Shown here piece by piece: positions 11,443 to 22,971 of a stretch of DNA of 64,000 nucleotides (positions are counted from its first letter, which is position 1; every line of letters begins with the position of its first letter). The stretch lies in contig MNCI01002224.1 in NCBI GenBank assembly GCA_015680685.1, forward strand, positions 19,379 through 83,378, in the 5' to 3' direction. The notes under the pieces are model-generated. The model had not been told where the DNA came from and ran no database searches. It was given only the letters and a program-made list of their open reading frames with translations. The stretch comes from Gnetum montanum. Lineage: Eukaryota; Streptophyta; Gnetopsida; Gnetales; Gnetaceae. The translations under genes were made by a program, and so were the position numbers.

Positions 11443-11520
11443 GATCTATCAAAGATCAAGCAACAAGTTCATAGTACATTTCTTATCCCTTCTTTGGTTA
11501 ATGGTTGGTTATTTACCTTT
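11443..11520 (+). repeat. Arm 1 of inverted repeat ending at an N (assembly overlap)
   Basis: These 78 bases are the exact reverse complement of 12022-12099. Both copies end directly against a single N (11521 and 12100). This is what is expected if 11522-12099 overlaps the left contig but was placed backwards. Confidence 0.9.
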
Positions 11521-11521
11521 N

Positions 11522-12099
11522 TCTTATAGTATTTTTAATTTTTTATACATGTTTTAGTTTTTTAAATTTTATGTATTTTTTGTGTTAAGGTTACGTTGGT
11601 TAAAACACAAGATTATAAGGCAAAAATTGGTAAAGCATAAAACTAAGGAAACCAAGCAAAACAATAGTGAAAAATATGTATAGTGATTATAGTAAAGATA
11701 AGGGAGAGCAAGGTTATAAAGGTATTGCCAGTTTAAAGCCTTGGTAGAACACTAGTTTAAGGCCCTAGCAGGCCATCATGTTACTAGTTTTAGGCCTTAG
11801 CAGGCCATGATGTTGCTAGTTGTAGGCCTTAGTAGGCTATGATATTGCCAGTTTTAGGCCTTAGTGGGCCATGGTATTGCCCATTTTAGGCCTTAGAAGA
11901 TCATAAGATTACTAATGTTAGGCCTTAGTAGGCTATGATTTATAGTTTCCTAGTAGGTATGGGATGTTCTTGAAAGAGCATATAAAGCTAGAGCCAATAT
12001 TAAAATATGATATAATGCCTCAAAGGTAAATAACCAACCATTAACCAAAGAAGGGATAAGAAATGTACTATGAACTTGTTGCTTGATCTTTGATAGATC
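11522..12099. other. Fragment between N bases, probably inverted
   Basis: Its right 78 bases are the reverse complement of the end of the preceding contig. Flipped, it would continue the Gag-Pro sequence of element B into the downstream noncoding zone. The same zone follows protease on - in the element at 57916-58860, where the GTTGCTTGATCCTTGATAAATC region is related. Confidence 0.8.
11727..11950. repeat. 32-bp minisatellite TTTTAGGCCTTAG..GGCCAT
   Basis: Seven consecutive units of close to 32 bases, each with TTTTAGGCCTTAG followed by AGGCCATGAT or a variant. Related units occur at 58285-58440 and as isolated copies near 54490-54540, 55150-55215 and 55490-55520, all in Tat-like noncoding zones. 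Confidence 0.9.
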
Positions 12100-12100
12100 N

Positions 12101-12376
12101 GATTTTATTTATGTAATTCCTATCTAATCCCATGTTTAGTTCATCCCATAATAAGAAGATCCTTAAATGAGATGATAAGGATCATCCATGTGATTTCCTA
12201 CCTTCATACTTATCTCTCCAAATCTATTCTTGGGATATTAAGACCTATATAATTGTAGTAGCACATATTATTAGTAAGAGAATTTAAAATAGTTTCATAA
12301 GAGTGTGCTTGTTCTAACTAACTTCTTTATTTTCTTTTAGCTTAGATCATATATTTAGGGCCCTTTAGATTCTTCA
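12101..12376 (+). repeat. Copia 5' LTR (left end lost at N)
   Basis: Matches 27038-27357 along its length, from TATGTAATTCCTATCTAATC to GATTCTTCA. A TATA-like CTATATAA is at 12245-12252. No canonical TGGTATCAGAGC primer site follows; the next bases are TGTGCTATTGAAGC, so the PBS is mutated or uses another tRNA. Confidence 0.8.
12245..12252 (+). promoter_or_regulatory. Copia LTR TATA box (5' LTR)
   Basis: CTATATAA, conserved at the same place in the other LTR (27225-27232). Confidence 0.55.
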
Positions 12377-12427
12377 TGTGCTATTGAAGCTAGTTAGTTT
12401 AGATCCTTGACAACAGATCTCTCCACT

Positions 12428-13053
12428 ATGACCCAAAATCATGGATTTGTATCTCTTCAAGTTCTTATCTTCAATGAAGATAATTATGAATATTGGGTAA
12501 TTAAGATGTAGACATTTTTGATCTCACAAGATTTCTGGGATTTTTTGAAAATGGATTCAAAGATGTTGATCAAGCAGCATTTCAAGCCTTGAAAAAATAA
12601 CAAAAGAATGAAGTCAAGGAGCTTTGTAAGAAATAAGCAAAAGAATTATTCAACATTCAATTCGGATTAGATGTGACAATCTTTCCCAAATTTGTCATGC
12701 ATTGAACTAGCAAAGCTATGTGGGATGCACAAGAGATTGCATATCAGGGATCATCAAAAGTTTGTATTGTCAAGTCACATGTTTTAAGGAAATATTTTGA
12801 TTTTTTTCACATGCTCTATTCAAATAATATTGATCAATACATTAGCCAATTTCAACAAGTTTGAAATGGACTTGAATCTTATGAAGACATGCTTGAGGAA
12901 AGACATGTTGTTAAAAAGATCCTTCAAAGTGTAAAAAAATGATATGATCCCATCACCATGGCTATTAAAGAAGTAAGAGATCTTGATAAGATGATCATGG
13001 TTGAGCTCATAGAAAGCTAAAGAACATATGAGCAAAGGATTCCTGATCATAAG
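12428..13053 (+). pseudogene. Copia gag, first part
   Basis: The likely start ATG at 12428 gives MTQNHGFVSLQVLIFNEDNY then YWVIKM, the usual N-terminus of plant copia Gag. Later blocks in shifting frames show the gag-polypeptide core (SHMF..., NFNKFEMDL..). Several stops and frame changes are present, including TAG at codon 28. The reading is cut at 13053 by the Athila element and resumes at 22977. Confidence 0.8.
13049..13053. repeat. Target-site duplication ATAAG, left
   Basis: ATAAG directly before TGATGAGCGG. The same five bases follow the other end of the Athila element at 22972-22976. Confidence 0.95.
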
Positions 13054-13906
13054 TGATGAGCGGCAAGGTACCTCTACACTCAACCATACAAATACGAGTC
13101 GTCACGCATGATCCGATTGAACTCCAAGGACTAAGTGCTTATGCACCTTCACAAAACAAGGATGGGTTAGGTGATCATTATCTTCCCAAGCTTACTTGTA
13201 TAGCATGATTGTATGGTTAAGTAAACTTGAGGTATGTGATTTTTATGGTTTTTATGTTTTATGTTCCTAGTGCTTAAAATGGAGAAATGAAATAATTTAA
13301 TAACTAATTTAATTTAACTAAATAACTATGCTCTAACTAGTCCTAACACTAGTATCTATTCCCACTCTCCATACACATCTTGAACTAGTGTCACACTACT
13401 AGGATTACTAAACACTATTCGTTACTAGGTTACCAAGTGTTCCACATATGCTCGAAGTGGTCATACTGAGTGTGCTTACTTGTGAAAATTAACGAATCAA
13501 TAAAAACAACCAATTAACTATGAAAGCATTAAATAACTATAAATAACATTAAATGCAATAACTAAGCTATTCTGAATGTTGCAAGGTTTATCACAAAGTT
13601 TATCTTTATTTCTAGACACAAGGTGTGCTCAGGTACACAATGCTCAAATAAGAATCCATTCACTTTATGACTTCTACTACAAATACTTAAAAATAATTCT
13701 AACTCTAGAAAGGAAAAATTACAAGATTTTGGGTAAGGGACTAAGAAAACTAACTATCTAATCGCCAAACCAAGTGTGCCCACCTCTTATTTATAGGCAA
13801 CAAGACAAGTTCCAACATCAGATATTCGATATCACTTGGTAGGCTCTAATATCACAGACCCAATATCATGGATATGATATCGTGGTCCCAATATTGCGAT
13901 TCATCA
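13054..13906 (-). repeat. Athila copy 1, 3' LTR
   Basis: 853 bases, paired with 22147-22971. The U3 end (right side here) holds several GATATC/GATATCG motifs, and a TATA box on - is at 13786-13795. Confidence 0.95.
13786..13795 (-). promoter_or_regulatory. LTR TATA box, Athila copy 1 (3' LTR)
   Basis: TATAAATAAG on -, present at the equivalent place in all four Athila LTRs of the window. Confidence 0.65.
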
Positions 13907-13925
13907 TACCCCCATGACTAAATGA
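13907..13925 (-). promoter_or_regulatory. Polypurine tract, Athila copy 1
   Basis: On - it reads TTTAGTCATGGGGGTA directly before the 3' LTR, the expected site for plus-strand priming. The same TTAGTCATGGGGG core recurs at 14480-14492 and 15824-15836. Confidence 0.65.
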
Positions 13926-15800
13926 AAACTTGTCCTTGAGTTCCTTAGAAAATATTGGGAAGGCATGGGATTATTGACCGTATGACAATCTAACAATGAC
14001 ATGGAATGATAGACTCAAAGTACCCGGTGAACGAATCGACAAACATATTACAACATTGGTGTTCATACCCATTGTGGTGAACACTATACATAGATGACAT
14101 CTAGATCCTCATTCAACAGCTTGAAAAGAGAGAGAGAATAGAAAATGAGGTGCGTTGCTGCCAATGTCAAGACTGTGCACACCGTTGTTCATCCATAGCC
14201 ATATGATGCATGTTCCTTACATAACTACTTTAGCTCTAATCCATCCTGAGTGCTCTCTCCTATCCCAGTTCATTATTCATGTAATTTCCATCTGTACATA
14301 CAACACAATCATAAATTAGCAAGGATAGATAAGATAGGATGTAGTTAATACCTTGCCTCGATATAAAGCACATTGGCTAGGTTGTGTGTATGGCAGATCC
14401 TAGGTTAGAGGTTTATACTGATAATTTCCCAAGGTGTAGGGGTGAGATAAGTAATGAAATGGAAAAATTTGTGATAGGGCCCCCATGACTAAGAGAAAAC
14501 CTTTGGTAGCAATAGGATGGAAAACTTAAAGAATAAGATAGATGAGAGAATTAACAATGGTGAAGCCAATAAAACAAAAACAAAAATGGATGTCATTGAT
14601 GGGGGAAACGAGAAATAGTTGATTGTAAGGAATGTTTAAGGGAATGAGTTTAACAAATACACTAAAAAGGAATGCCAATGGGTCCTTCCCAAAGCAGGCT
14701 CATGCCCTTAATGCACTAACAAACGAACAAACTAAAGAGTTTGTAGGATCTCAGAATGACATATGGAAACAATAGTTAAGAACTTCCCCACAAGATTTTA
14801 CCAAAGAATAACAATGTATCAACCAAGATATAGACAAATCATAAAATTGGCAATGAGGTGGAATATGGGAAGAGAAGAGAGAATGGAATGGAACCCCAAA
14901 GTCAAGGTTGTGTAAAGTCCCTTGTGTAGTATCTGTTTAAAGTGACTTAATAAAATTCTGTCCAAATCTAGATTCAATTATCCACAACCAAAGATCTTGC
15001 ATCAACACACGTGGCCAACTGATCCTCCTGAAGTAACAAGAATGCATCCATAGAGCCACCACCATTCCAACAAGAGAAAGATAGAAGTAGGAAGCGAGAA
15101 AGGGCCTTAGTTAGAGGAAATCTTCAAGCATGGGTAACATGTCTTTCCAGTGCCATAACCAGTGCTTGTAGCCCATGTTTCTTTATTATGTCTAAGGGGT
15201 GTGCTTTGAATTCTCACCAGGATTTTTTTTTTAGGTGAGAACCACAACATGCCAAGACTTATTTAATTTAATCAACTTCCTGATATTTGGTCAAGAGCAG
15301 AATGGTGGAAGACTCTATGAAAAACATCCAAGTATCCAAGAGAATAGCCAACACAAATGCATTGAATCCCGTTAATGTTACACCCTTTTCAATCCATTTG
15401 AACCTTTCCTTAGTTTGAAGAATACCAAGCCACCAATTCATTAATAAGTTTACTTTGAAAAAAGGATAGTACAGTTCCAAGATCAAGGGAGATCATAGAG
15501 CTAAATGGATGAATGAATGATGTGGACTCATTGCCTATTTTATCAAAAGAAACCATATCTTAGCATCAACATTAAAAGTCAAAGGTAAAAATCAAACATT
15601 AGCAATCAACACTATTATAGTATTCTCCACCATCATGAGCAATTATTATGTGATGAGGGAGATTTATTCAAAAAAAATGTAATAGAAAAAGAAATAATAA
15701 AAAAATGTTAACAATGGTGTAAAACAAAAATAAGTAAAGATGAAGAAAGTGTAAAAAAAATATGTAAAAATAAAAAAGGCAAAGGAACTGAGGGCTTATA
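13926..15800 (-). other. Athila copy 1 3' noncoding region
   Basis: About 1.9 kb between the pol end and the 3' LTR, where Athila elements can carry an env-like ORF. No convincing protein is seen on either strand. It contains a second TTAGTCATGGGGG-type tract (14480-14492) and an A-rich stretch at 15670-15780. The equivalent zone is conserved in the second Athila copy (41460-43480). Confidence 0.7.
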
Positions 15801-15810
15801 ATGGTTAGTG

Positions 15811-17180
15811 TTAGTGGCCATCTCCCCCATGACTGAGTTGGAAGGAGAAGATCCAAAATAAGGAGTAGAGTTGTCCATTAATAGAGGTAGTGTTAGTACT
15901 GCCTGTTCTAGGCTCATGGAAGGGTTTGGTTTGCTGGATGTTGACTAATAATTTCCTATATAGGCTTTTAGGTTTATAGATCATCATGGCCCATAAACAA
16001 AAAGTTTCATGAATAATATAAGGTCCTTCCCATAGTGTTTGAAATTTGGTTCGTTGTGGCACATGTGTGGGATTCCAATAAAGAACCTTATCTCCTGGTT
16101 GGTATTTAACTTTCCAAATCTTTAGGTCATGATGGGCCTTGTGTAGTTCATTGGATGACAGGGCAACTAATCAATTTTCATCTATCAAGTTAAGGTTCAT
16201 TAACTATTCTTTTTGTGCTAGACTAAGGTCAAGGTTGAGGTCACATGTTGTTGATAGTGTACAAAGCTCAACCTGGATAGGAAGTATTGGAAGTTTACTG
16301 TACACTAACTCATAAGGAGAGTAGCCTATAGGGAGAGTTTTCATGTGGAGTGGTATGCCCAAAGAGCATCATTTAGTTTGGTGATCCAGTCTCACCTATA
16401 TTTGCTAATGGTTCATGTCAATATTTTTGTGATCTCCCTATTGGTGACTTCGACTTGACCATTCGCTTGAGGATGATATGGTGTAGTTAGTTTATGCTTA
16501 AATCCTAAGCGTTGCATCAACTTTTGAAAAGTTACACCTGTAAAATGTGTACCATTATCAAAAATAAGTGTACAAGGCATGCCAAGCCTATTTACAATTT
16601 TATTTTAAACAAATCATGCAATGGTAGATGATGTACATTCTGTAACTGTGGCTGCTTCTACCCACTTTGTAAAATAGTCAATAGCAACAATGATGTATTC
16701 TTTTCCATTAGACATCAATGTAATAGGCCCCATAAAATTAATTCCCCATATGTCGAAGGGTTTTAAGGGTTAAATCCATTATTGTGGACCCTCCATTCTA
16801 GCAATCATTCCCCCATCGCATTGGCAGCACTTACAAGATTGAATGAAATGATAAGCATTCCAGAACAATGTAGGCCAATAATACCTTGCAAGTAAGATTT
16901 TAATGGTTGTTCATCTCCCAGTGTAATGACCCCCACAAGGCCCTCATGAGCATCTTGGAGAACTCACAATTAATCTACATCAGGAACACACCATCGGACC
17001 AAGCCATTGGAGCATACCTTATAAAGGTTGCCATTATTTCCATGAAATATTTGGCTTGGTGAAGAAATTGTTGTTTCTTTTTAACATCTAGCCCTTGTGG
17101 TGTTTCTTCTGTAAGCAAATAAGTGAGAATTCTACTATACCAATTTGTATCAATGGGTAAGTGATTTTTTATCACACCTG
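15811..17180 (-). pseudogene. Athila copy 1 integrase remnant
   Basis: On -: a linker (about 17175-16975), an HHCC zinc-finger zone ending CKCCQCDGG (about 16840-16800), the catalytic core with FDIWGINFMGP, FDNGTHFTG and YHPQANGQVE, and a C-terminal block KFQTLWEGPYIIHE. The first catalytic Asp, normally in GIDFMGP, reads Asn (codon at 16737-16739), while the second Asp and the Glu remain. Multiple in-frame stops also break it. Confidence 0.85.
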
Positions 17181-17339
17181 TAAAGAGGAGTTCATCAAAA
17201 AAGTGATTGGAAATTGGATATTTTTCCTCTTTATTATCCCATCATAACCGAGATAAATAATCAATGACAATGTTCTCGATGCCTTTACGATCAATCATCA
17301 TAAGATCGAACTCTTGTAAGATCATGAGCCATCATATGA

Positions 17340-18880
17340 TGTAGGGGCTCACCATTTTTTTATTCATTAGGAACCAAATTGCACTATGATCCTTGTGTAC
17401 AAATATCTTATAGCCCAATACATAGTGCCTAAATTTTTCTAGTGCAAACACCACATCCATTAACTCTTTTTCTGTTGTGGTGTAGTTGAGTTGTGCACTA
17501 GCAATACTTCGACTTGCATAGTGAATGTAATAGGGGCATTTCTAGTCATCTAATTGTGTAAGTACAGCTCCCAAAGCAAAGTTGGATGTGTTAGTCATTA
17601 TGTGGAATGGTTTGGACTAGTCAGGAGCTTGTAGAATAGGTGTTTCTACAAGCTATTATTTCAAGGTTTGGAAGGCTAGCTCATAGTCCTTGGTCCATTC
17701 AAAGGGTATGTCCTTTTTCATTAATTCTACCAATGGTTTTGCAATCTTAGAAAAGTTCTCAATGAAGCGTCCATAATAACCAGTATGTCCAAGGAATGAT
17801 CATATGTCTTTTACAGTTTCAGGTTGACAAGTGATTTCTTGGATGACTTAAATCTTTTCAGGATCTACCTCTATCCCTATTTGTAAAATCTTATGCCCTA
17901 ATACAATGCCTTCTTGGACCATTAAATGGCTTTTCTTCCAATTGATCCTTAAATTCATTTCAACACATCACTTTAGTACTTGCTCTAATCAGTCCAATAC
18001 TTGTTTGAAGTCTGCTCCGTAGGTGTTGAAATCATCCATAAAGACCTTCACACCATTTCTTGTTTGCTGCTGAAATATGCTTAGAACCAAACTTTGAAAT
18101 TTTGTGAGGGCATTGCATAGCCAAACAATATCTATTTATATGAAAATGTTCCCCAAGGACTCATGAATGTAGTCTTGGCTTGGTCCTCTAGTGCTATTTG
18201 AATTTTATTGTATCTATTGTAACCATCCAGAAAACTATAGTAGTAATTCCCTACAATGGTATCTAAGACTTGGTCAACGAATGGCAATGGAAAATGGTCT
18301 TTGAATGTTGCCATGTTCACTAGCCTAAAATCTATACACACCCCCCCATTTACCTCCCTTTTGGGCATAATGACTAATGGACTAACCCATTCACTATCAA
18401 CAATGGGGTAGATGAACCCAGCTTTTAGAAGTTGTTCAATTTCTTCTTTAATCACCTGATTAAGCTTTGGGTTCAATCACCTTTGTGGTTTTCATCGAGG
18501 TTTCATGGAGGGGTTAGTGTAAATTCTATGTTGGCATATTCTAGGATCTATTCTGGTTAATTTAGGATATGACCAAGTAAAGGCTTTCAACCATTTGTTT
18601 ACCATTTTTAGAAATCTTTCTTTTTGTTGAGGAGCGAGCTTAGCATTAGTGATTACCAATTTTTTGTTCTTGAGAAATTTGTACTCCATACCAGTGGGCA
18701 AAGATTTTAACTCAAGGGGCTGTTGCTTAAACTTTGTAGGGATTTCTAACTTTCCCCGGTTGATATTTTCAATGTCGGGACTTGAAAGTTGGTAATGGAC
18801 TTGCTCTAATGTGTCTACGCTATCGATGTAGGCGTAAGTCAAGCTCTTAGTTGGTTCCATGCATATAGTTGAATTATTTT
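17340..18880 (-). pseudogene. Athila copy 1 reverse transcriptase and RNase H remnant
   Basis: 18860-18492 is the linker before RT. 18476-18132 is the start of the RT domain (IKEEIEQLLKAGFIYPI, WVSPLV, FRLVN, FLDGYNRYN). The catalytic FMDDF is at about 18028-18042. RNase H follows (YASRSIASAQLNYTTTEKEL, then KFRHYVLG) near 17600-17380. In-frame stops occur between the blocks, for example after TFSYK and QVLD. The catalytic Asp pair of RT itself is retained. Confidence 0.9.
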
Positions 18881-19289
18881 CTTAGTTAGCTATCAGCCAC
18901 TGGGTGCCTTCCTATCTTGTGGCTATTGCATATAGGCATCTTTGTATATTAGTTATTTGTGCACACTGGTTGTATGCAGGCAATGTTAAACGTTGTACAA
19001 ACCGGGACTTCTACATGCAATTACACCCTGTGTTACTGTATGCGATGTATGGAACTTTCTTCTTCTTGATCTTTCCAAATGTATCTTTTTTATATTTCTA
19101 GGGAAAGATCATGTATTCCTAGGCACATATCAATTGTACTTAGCCATGATCTTTCCATTATGATTGGGAAGTTCCCCTTATAGTTGTTGACTTGAATCAC
19201 TAGGAAATCAACTGGATATGACCACCTACAAATAGTGGTAACAATGTCCTCCACTAGTCCTAATAGGACAGTGATGGATTGGTCAGCCA

Positions 19290-19430
19290 ACTCTAAACGA
19301 ATGTTACTCTTTTTTAGTAGAGGCAGGTTCTAGGCTTTGTACATTTATTAAGAGATTAAGTTTACACCTGAACTTGAATTCAAAAGAGCTTTGCAAGGCT
19401 CATTCCTAGCAATTTGTAAATATATAAGAG
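19290..19430 (-). pseudogene. Athila copy 1 protease remnant, active site lost
   Basis: On - the block KALLNSSSGVNLIS corresponds to KALLDSGSEVNLIS in the second Athila copy. The catalytic D-S-G therefore reads N-S-S (about 19371-19380). It is followed by two stops and then the conserved LADQSITVLLGLVEDI segment down to 19090. Confidence 0.8.
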
Positions 19431-19449
19431 GACTTCCAGGATTAAATAA

Positions 19450-22017
19450 TTTTATAGAAAGTTAACCAACCTTAATCCAATCAGTAATGGCATGAGTCAA
19501 CATGACCGTCTGCATTAAGTGTGGTGTTTGGTTCAAAGGAAGCTCCGAAGATTCGAATAATGGTGAGGCCTTTGGAGAGTTAGCCGCTTTTGACTATAAG
19601 AACTTGGTTGGACTATTAGTTTTAAAGAAGGTCTCATCTCTGTGCAGTTTTCTGAACCAATATTAGGTTAAGGATTGATAGCCCTTGTAGCATTATGTTA
19701 CTACGGTTGGGTAGGGAGCTCACCCTGCATAGCTAGAGCAGGTGGTAATGGAGCTAAGGGTGGAAGAGGTGCAATTGGATGAGAAGGATAGTATGTTTGT
19801 GAAAAATTACCCCTAGAAGAAGGAGTTCTATAGTACTCATGAGTTTGGTAGTAAGGCTGAGGAATGACATGACTAGTAGAGTCACATGAAGAGATTGGCT
19901 ATTACACATAGTATCCGTGCGGGTGAGGTTGACAATAAGGGTATTGTTGTCGTGGTAATGGAATTCCCCATGATTGATACTATTTATTTATTTGTGGTGA
20001 AATTCCACTTAGATAATAGGTTAAGGGTTGGTGGAACTACCTTGGGTTACCTTTAGGATAAGGTAGCCTTTGGGGTGTTTTCCATTTGTTTAATCATGGG
20101 TTTAGTGCATACACCCTAGACTCTTGCAGATGTGACACTACTGGGCAACATCCTTTAGGATGGTCATATTTACATATCTCACATCCATCATCATTGTTTG
20201 TGTCTAAATCCACAACCTCTTCAATTATAGCAACTTTTCCCTTACCCTTGTTATGTGCATATTCAACTTCTCTCTTTTTCCTTCTCTCCTAATCACTACT
20301 TTTCTTTCTATACTCCTCTACTATTTTTAGAATGGTTTGAAATTTATCATATAGGAAGTTCCACATTTGATCTACCTTTTTCGATACTTCTAATGTAAAT
20401 TTTTGAATGGGAAAATTTTTCCTATTTACCATCTCTTCAAGTGATGACTCTTCTTCATCCTCACAAAATCTAACTTGCTTCTTTCGAAGGGAAGAATCTT
20501 TGTTGCATTCCTCTATACTCTCTGTTTTCCTTAACTCATATTCCTTCTTGGTAACTTGCTCCAACAATCTTTGTACTTGATGGGCTCTAAGCTCAGATAG
20601 TCTTCCTTGGGCATAAGTCCCAAGGGTTCTTCACATTTTGTACCTAAGCACATCTACGAGATGGCATAGTTGTTCCCTCTGCTAGTAACCATGGCCAGGG
20701 CAATGATGTAATAATGCATAATATCGGCCCATGGCAGCATCTAAGGGTTTGTATCCTTCTTGTTTCCATCCTTGGATTTTCTTATGCAGGTTGGACACTT
20801 GGGAGTACCTTTCATACTTATCGTTAAACAATTCTAACATGCTACTCCATCGGTGAATGGATTATGGTCCTAAGGATAGGTACCAGCTATCCACTTCTTT
20901 GATCAATATCCATGGAAACAACTTTAGTTTTTGCCTTTTTTTTCTATATTTTGCAAGGCACATATGCCATAGAATGCCTGTAGATGATTTTGAGGATCAG
21001 CATTGTATCCCTCTTTAAATCATGGGATATTATTCATGTCTAATATTTTGATCCTACTATCCCTTTAGTGCCTTATTAGGATCCTAATGGCCTATGTTAC
21101 ATCTAACATACTTTGGGTGGCAAGTAGGGGTCCATCTTGATCGTACTATCTATGGTATCTATGATGCCTATGTTGTTTCCTACTCTCCCTTCTTTCATGA
21201 TGCATTTCTCTAGAATGCCCTCATCCCCTTTCTTAACTATGTTTTCTATGATCCCTATTTCACCTACCATTATCCTCAAGGTCTTTTCCTTTATGAGTGC
21301 ATTCTAATCCTAAAGGAGGGGGGAAGGAGATGATGAAAGTGAAGAGGAAGAAGGCCTATCACAATGATGATGCCTACTACCCTCTCTTCAGTGGTCATGG
21401 CCTCGATTGTGGTTACGATCAAAATTTCCATCTTCATCATGCATTTTTGTTCCTTTTTCAAATCCTTTATGTCCATTGGTATCAGAACCTAGGTTATGGA
21501 TGGTTGAGTGAAGGTTGTAATACACAACTCCTTGACCAAAGTTAATGAGAGGAACATTGTTTTGTGGAAAACCTCCTAAGGCAAGTTCACCACCCTCATT
21601 CTCACTTAGGACATACAGAACATCTTGAGACCACTTCCCCTTCATGGATTTATAATGTCTCTCCTATTGCAGGTCCCTCTGATGTTGTGCCTCTATAGGT
21701 TGATAATCCCTCAAATCTTGTTCATGCATAACATACCACGATTGTAAGTGATGCATACCAATTCATGTGAGAGCACGAAGAAGCATCTTTTGAATTCAGT
21801 GATCAGGAGGTAACACTATGTTACCTTCTAAATCATGCCAATGCAGTTGTTCATCTTGGTGAAGAATAAAGGTAAAGTCTGGTACATACTCATTAGGATG
21901 AGCGTATACCAAGAGAAACTATTGGGGCACTATCATATCATCATGTGTACTATGCCTTCGATTGTTCATTATGTCAGAACTAGACAGTGAAGCACTCTCA
22001 TAGGAAGAAGGAGACAT
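19450..22017 (-). pseudogene. Athila copy 1 gag remnant
   Basis: The start ATG on - is at 22017 (MSPSSYESASLSSSD), 130 bases inside the PBS. An in-frame stop comes after about 32 codons. The capsid-like Retrotrans_gag block (RTLIKE, SWYLSL, LELFNDKYE, LDAAMGRYYALLHH) is at about 20960-20560. A coiled, charged segment with KTESIEECNKDS follows (20567-20289), then a short zinc motif CEICKYDHPKGCCP (about 20190-20140). The long Pro/Tyr/Gln-rich region near 20050-19750 lies next to the protease. Confidence 0.85.
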
Positions 22018-22127
22018 GATTAATTATTTAGTATGTAATACTTTTTTTTCTTTCAGTAACTAACCCTAAGGGTTCGTTCCAACAATGGGAAGATTCCTAA
22101 GTTCTAATTAGTGCATAACAAACAAAG

Positions 22128-22145
22128 TCCCCAGCAACGGTGCCA
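22128..22145 (-). promoter_or_regulatory. Athila primer-binding site (tRNA-Asp type), copy 1
   Basis: On - it reads TGGCACCGTTGCTGGGGA, one base after the 5' LTR. Athila elements are known for a TGGCGCCGTTGCCGGGGA site matching tRNA-Asp; two bases differ here. Confidence 0.9.
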
Positions 22146-22146
22146 A

Positions 22147-22971
22147 TGATGAACGGCGAGGTACCCCTATGCTCAACCATACGAATACGTATGTTCACAC
22201 ACAATTCGGTCGAACTCCAAGGGCTAAGTGCTTATGCGCCTTCACAGAACAAGGATGGGTTAGGTGATCATTATCTTCCCAAGCTTACTTGTATGGCACA
22301 ATTGTATGGTTAAGTAAACTTGAGGTATGTGATTTTTATGGTTTTTATGTATTATGTTCCTTGTACTTAAAATGGAGAAATGAAATAATTTAATAATTAA
22401 GTTGATTTAACTAAAAAACTATGCTCTAACTAGTCCTAACACTAGTATCCATTCCCACTCTCCATACACATCCTAAACTAATGTCACACTACTAGGATTA
22501 CCAAACGCTAGTCATTACTAGGTTACCAAGTGTTCCACATATGCTTGAAGTGGTCGTACTGAGTGTGCTTAATTGTGAAAATTAACAAATCAATAAAAAC
22601 AACCAATTAACTATAAAAGCATTAAATAACTATAAATAACATTAAATGCAATAACTAAGATATTCTGAATATTTCAAGGTTTATCACAAAGTTCATCTTT
22701 ATTTCCAGACACAAGGTGTGCTTAGGTACACAATGCTCGAATAAAGATTTGTTGACTTTATGACTCCTACTACAGACACTTAGAAATAATTCCAACTCTA
22801 GAAAGGGAAAACTACAAGAGTTTGGGTAAGGGACTAAGAAAACTAACTATCTAATTGCCAAACCAAGTATTCCCACCTCTTATTTATAGGTGATGAGACA
22901 AGTTCTGACATTGGATGTCTAATATCGCTTGGCAGGCTCCAATATTGCAAACCCGATATCGTGATTCATCA
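22147..22971 (-). repeat. Athila copy 1, 5' LTR
   Basis: 825 bases, paired with 13054-13906, TGATGA...TCATCA, followed by the duplication ATAAG. Confidence 0.95.
22879..22888 (-). promoter_or_regulatory. LTR TATA box, Athila copy 1 (5' LTR)
   Basis: TATAAATAAG on -, the promoter that would drive this element. Confidence 0.65.

Larger units (their letters stand above)
8880..12099 (+). mobile_element. Tat-like element B: gag-protease on +
   Basis: Same family as elements A and C by gag and protease similarity. Order is gag (8900-10700), protease (10780-11440), then, after correcting an apparent misorientation of 11522-12099, a downstream noncoding zone with 32-bp repeats. No RT, RNase H or integrase is seen. 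The 5' LTR is not visible; the left boundary is approximate. Confidence 0.7.
13054..22971 (-). mobile_element. Full-length Athila element (copy 1) on -
   Basis: Starts TGATGA and ends TCATCA, flanked by the duplication ATAAG. LTRs are 13054-13906 and 22147-22971. A tRNA-Asp-type PBS abuts the right LTR, and a G-rich tract abuts the left one, so it reads on -. Gag, protease, RT, RNase H and integrase are all recognisable in order from high to low coordinate, all broken by stops. Over the first 220 bases the LTRs differ at roughly one base in ten by eye, mostly transitions, so it is old. Confidence 0.95.

Noticed and set aside
11727-11950. Regular 32-bp units resembling a CRISPR array
   Set aside because: Units are contiguous and diverged with no unique spacers, in a plant retroelement; it is a minisatellite.
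12377-12395. Copia primer-binding site after the 5' LTR
   Set aside because: TGTGCTATTGAAGC does not match the usual TGGTATCAGAGC site; not called.
13926-15800. Env-like gene of the Athila element
   Set aside because: The position is right, but no reading frame gives a signal peptide, transmembrane segment or env-like block.
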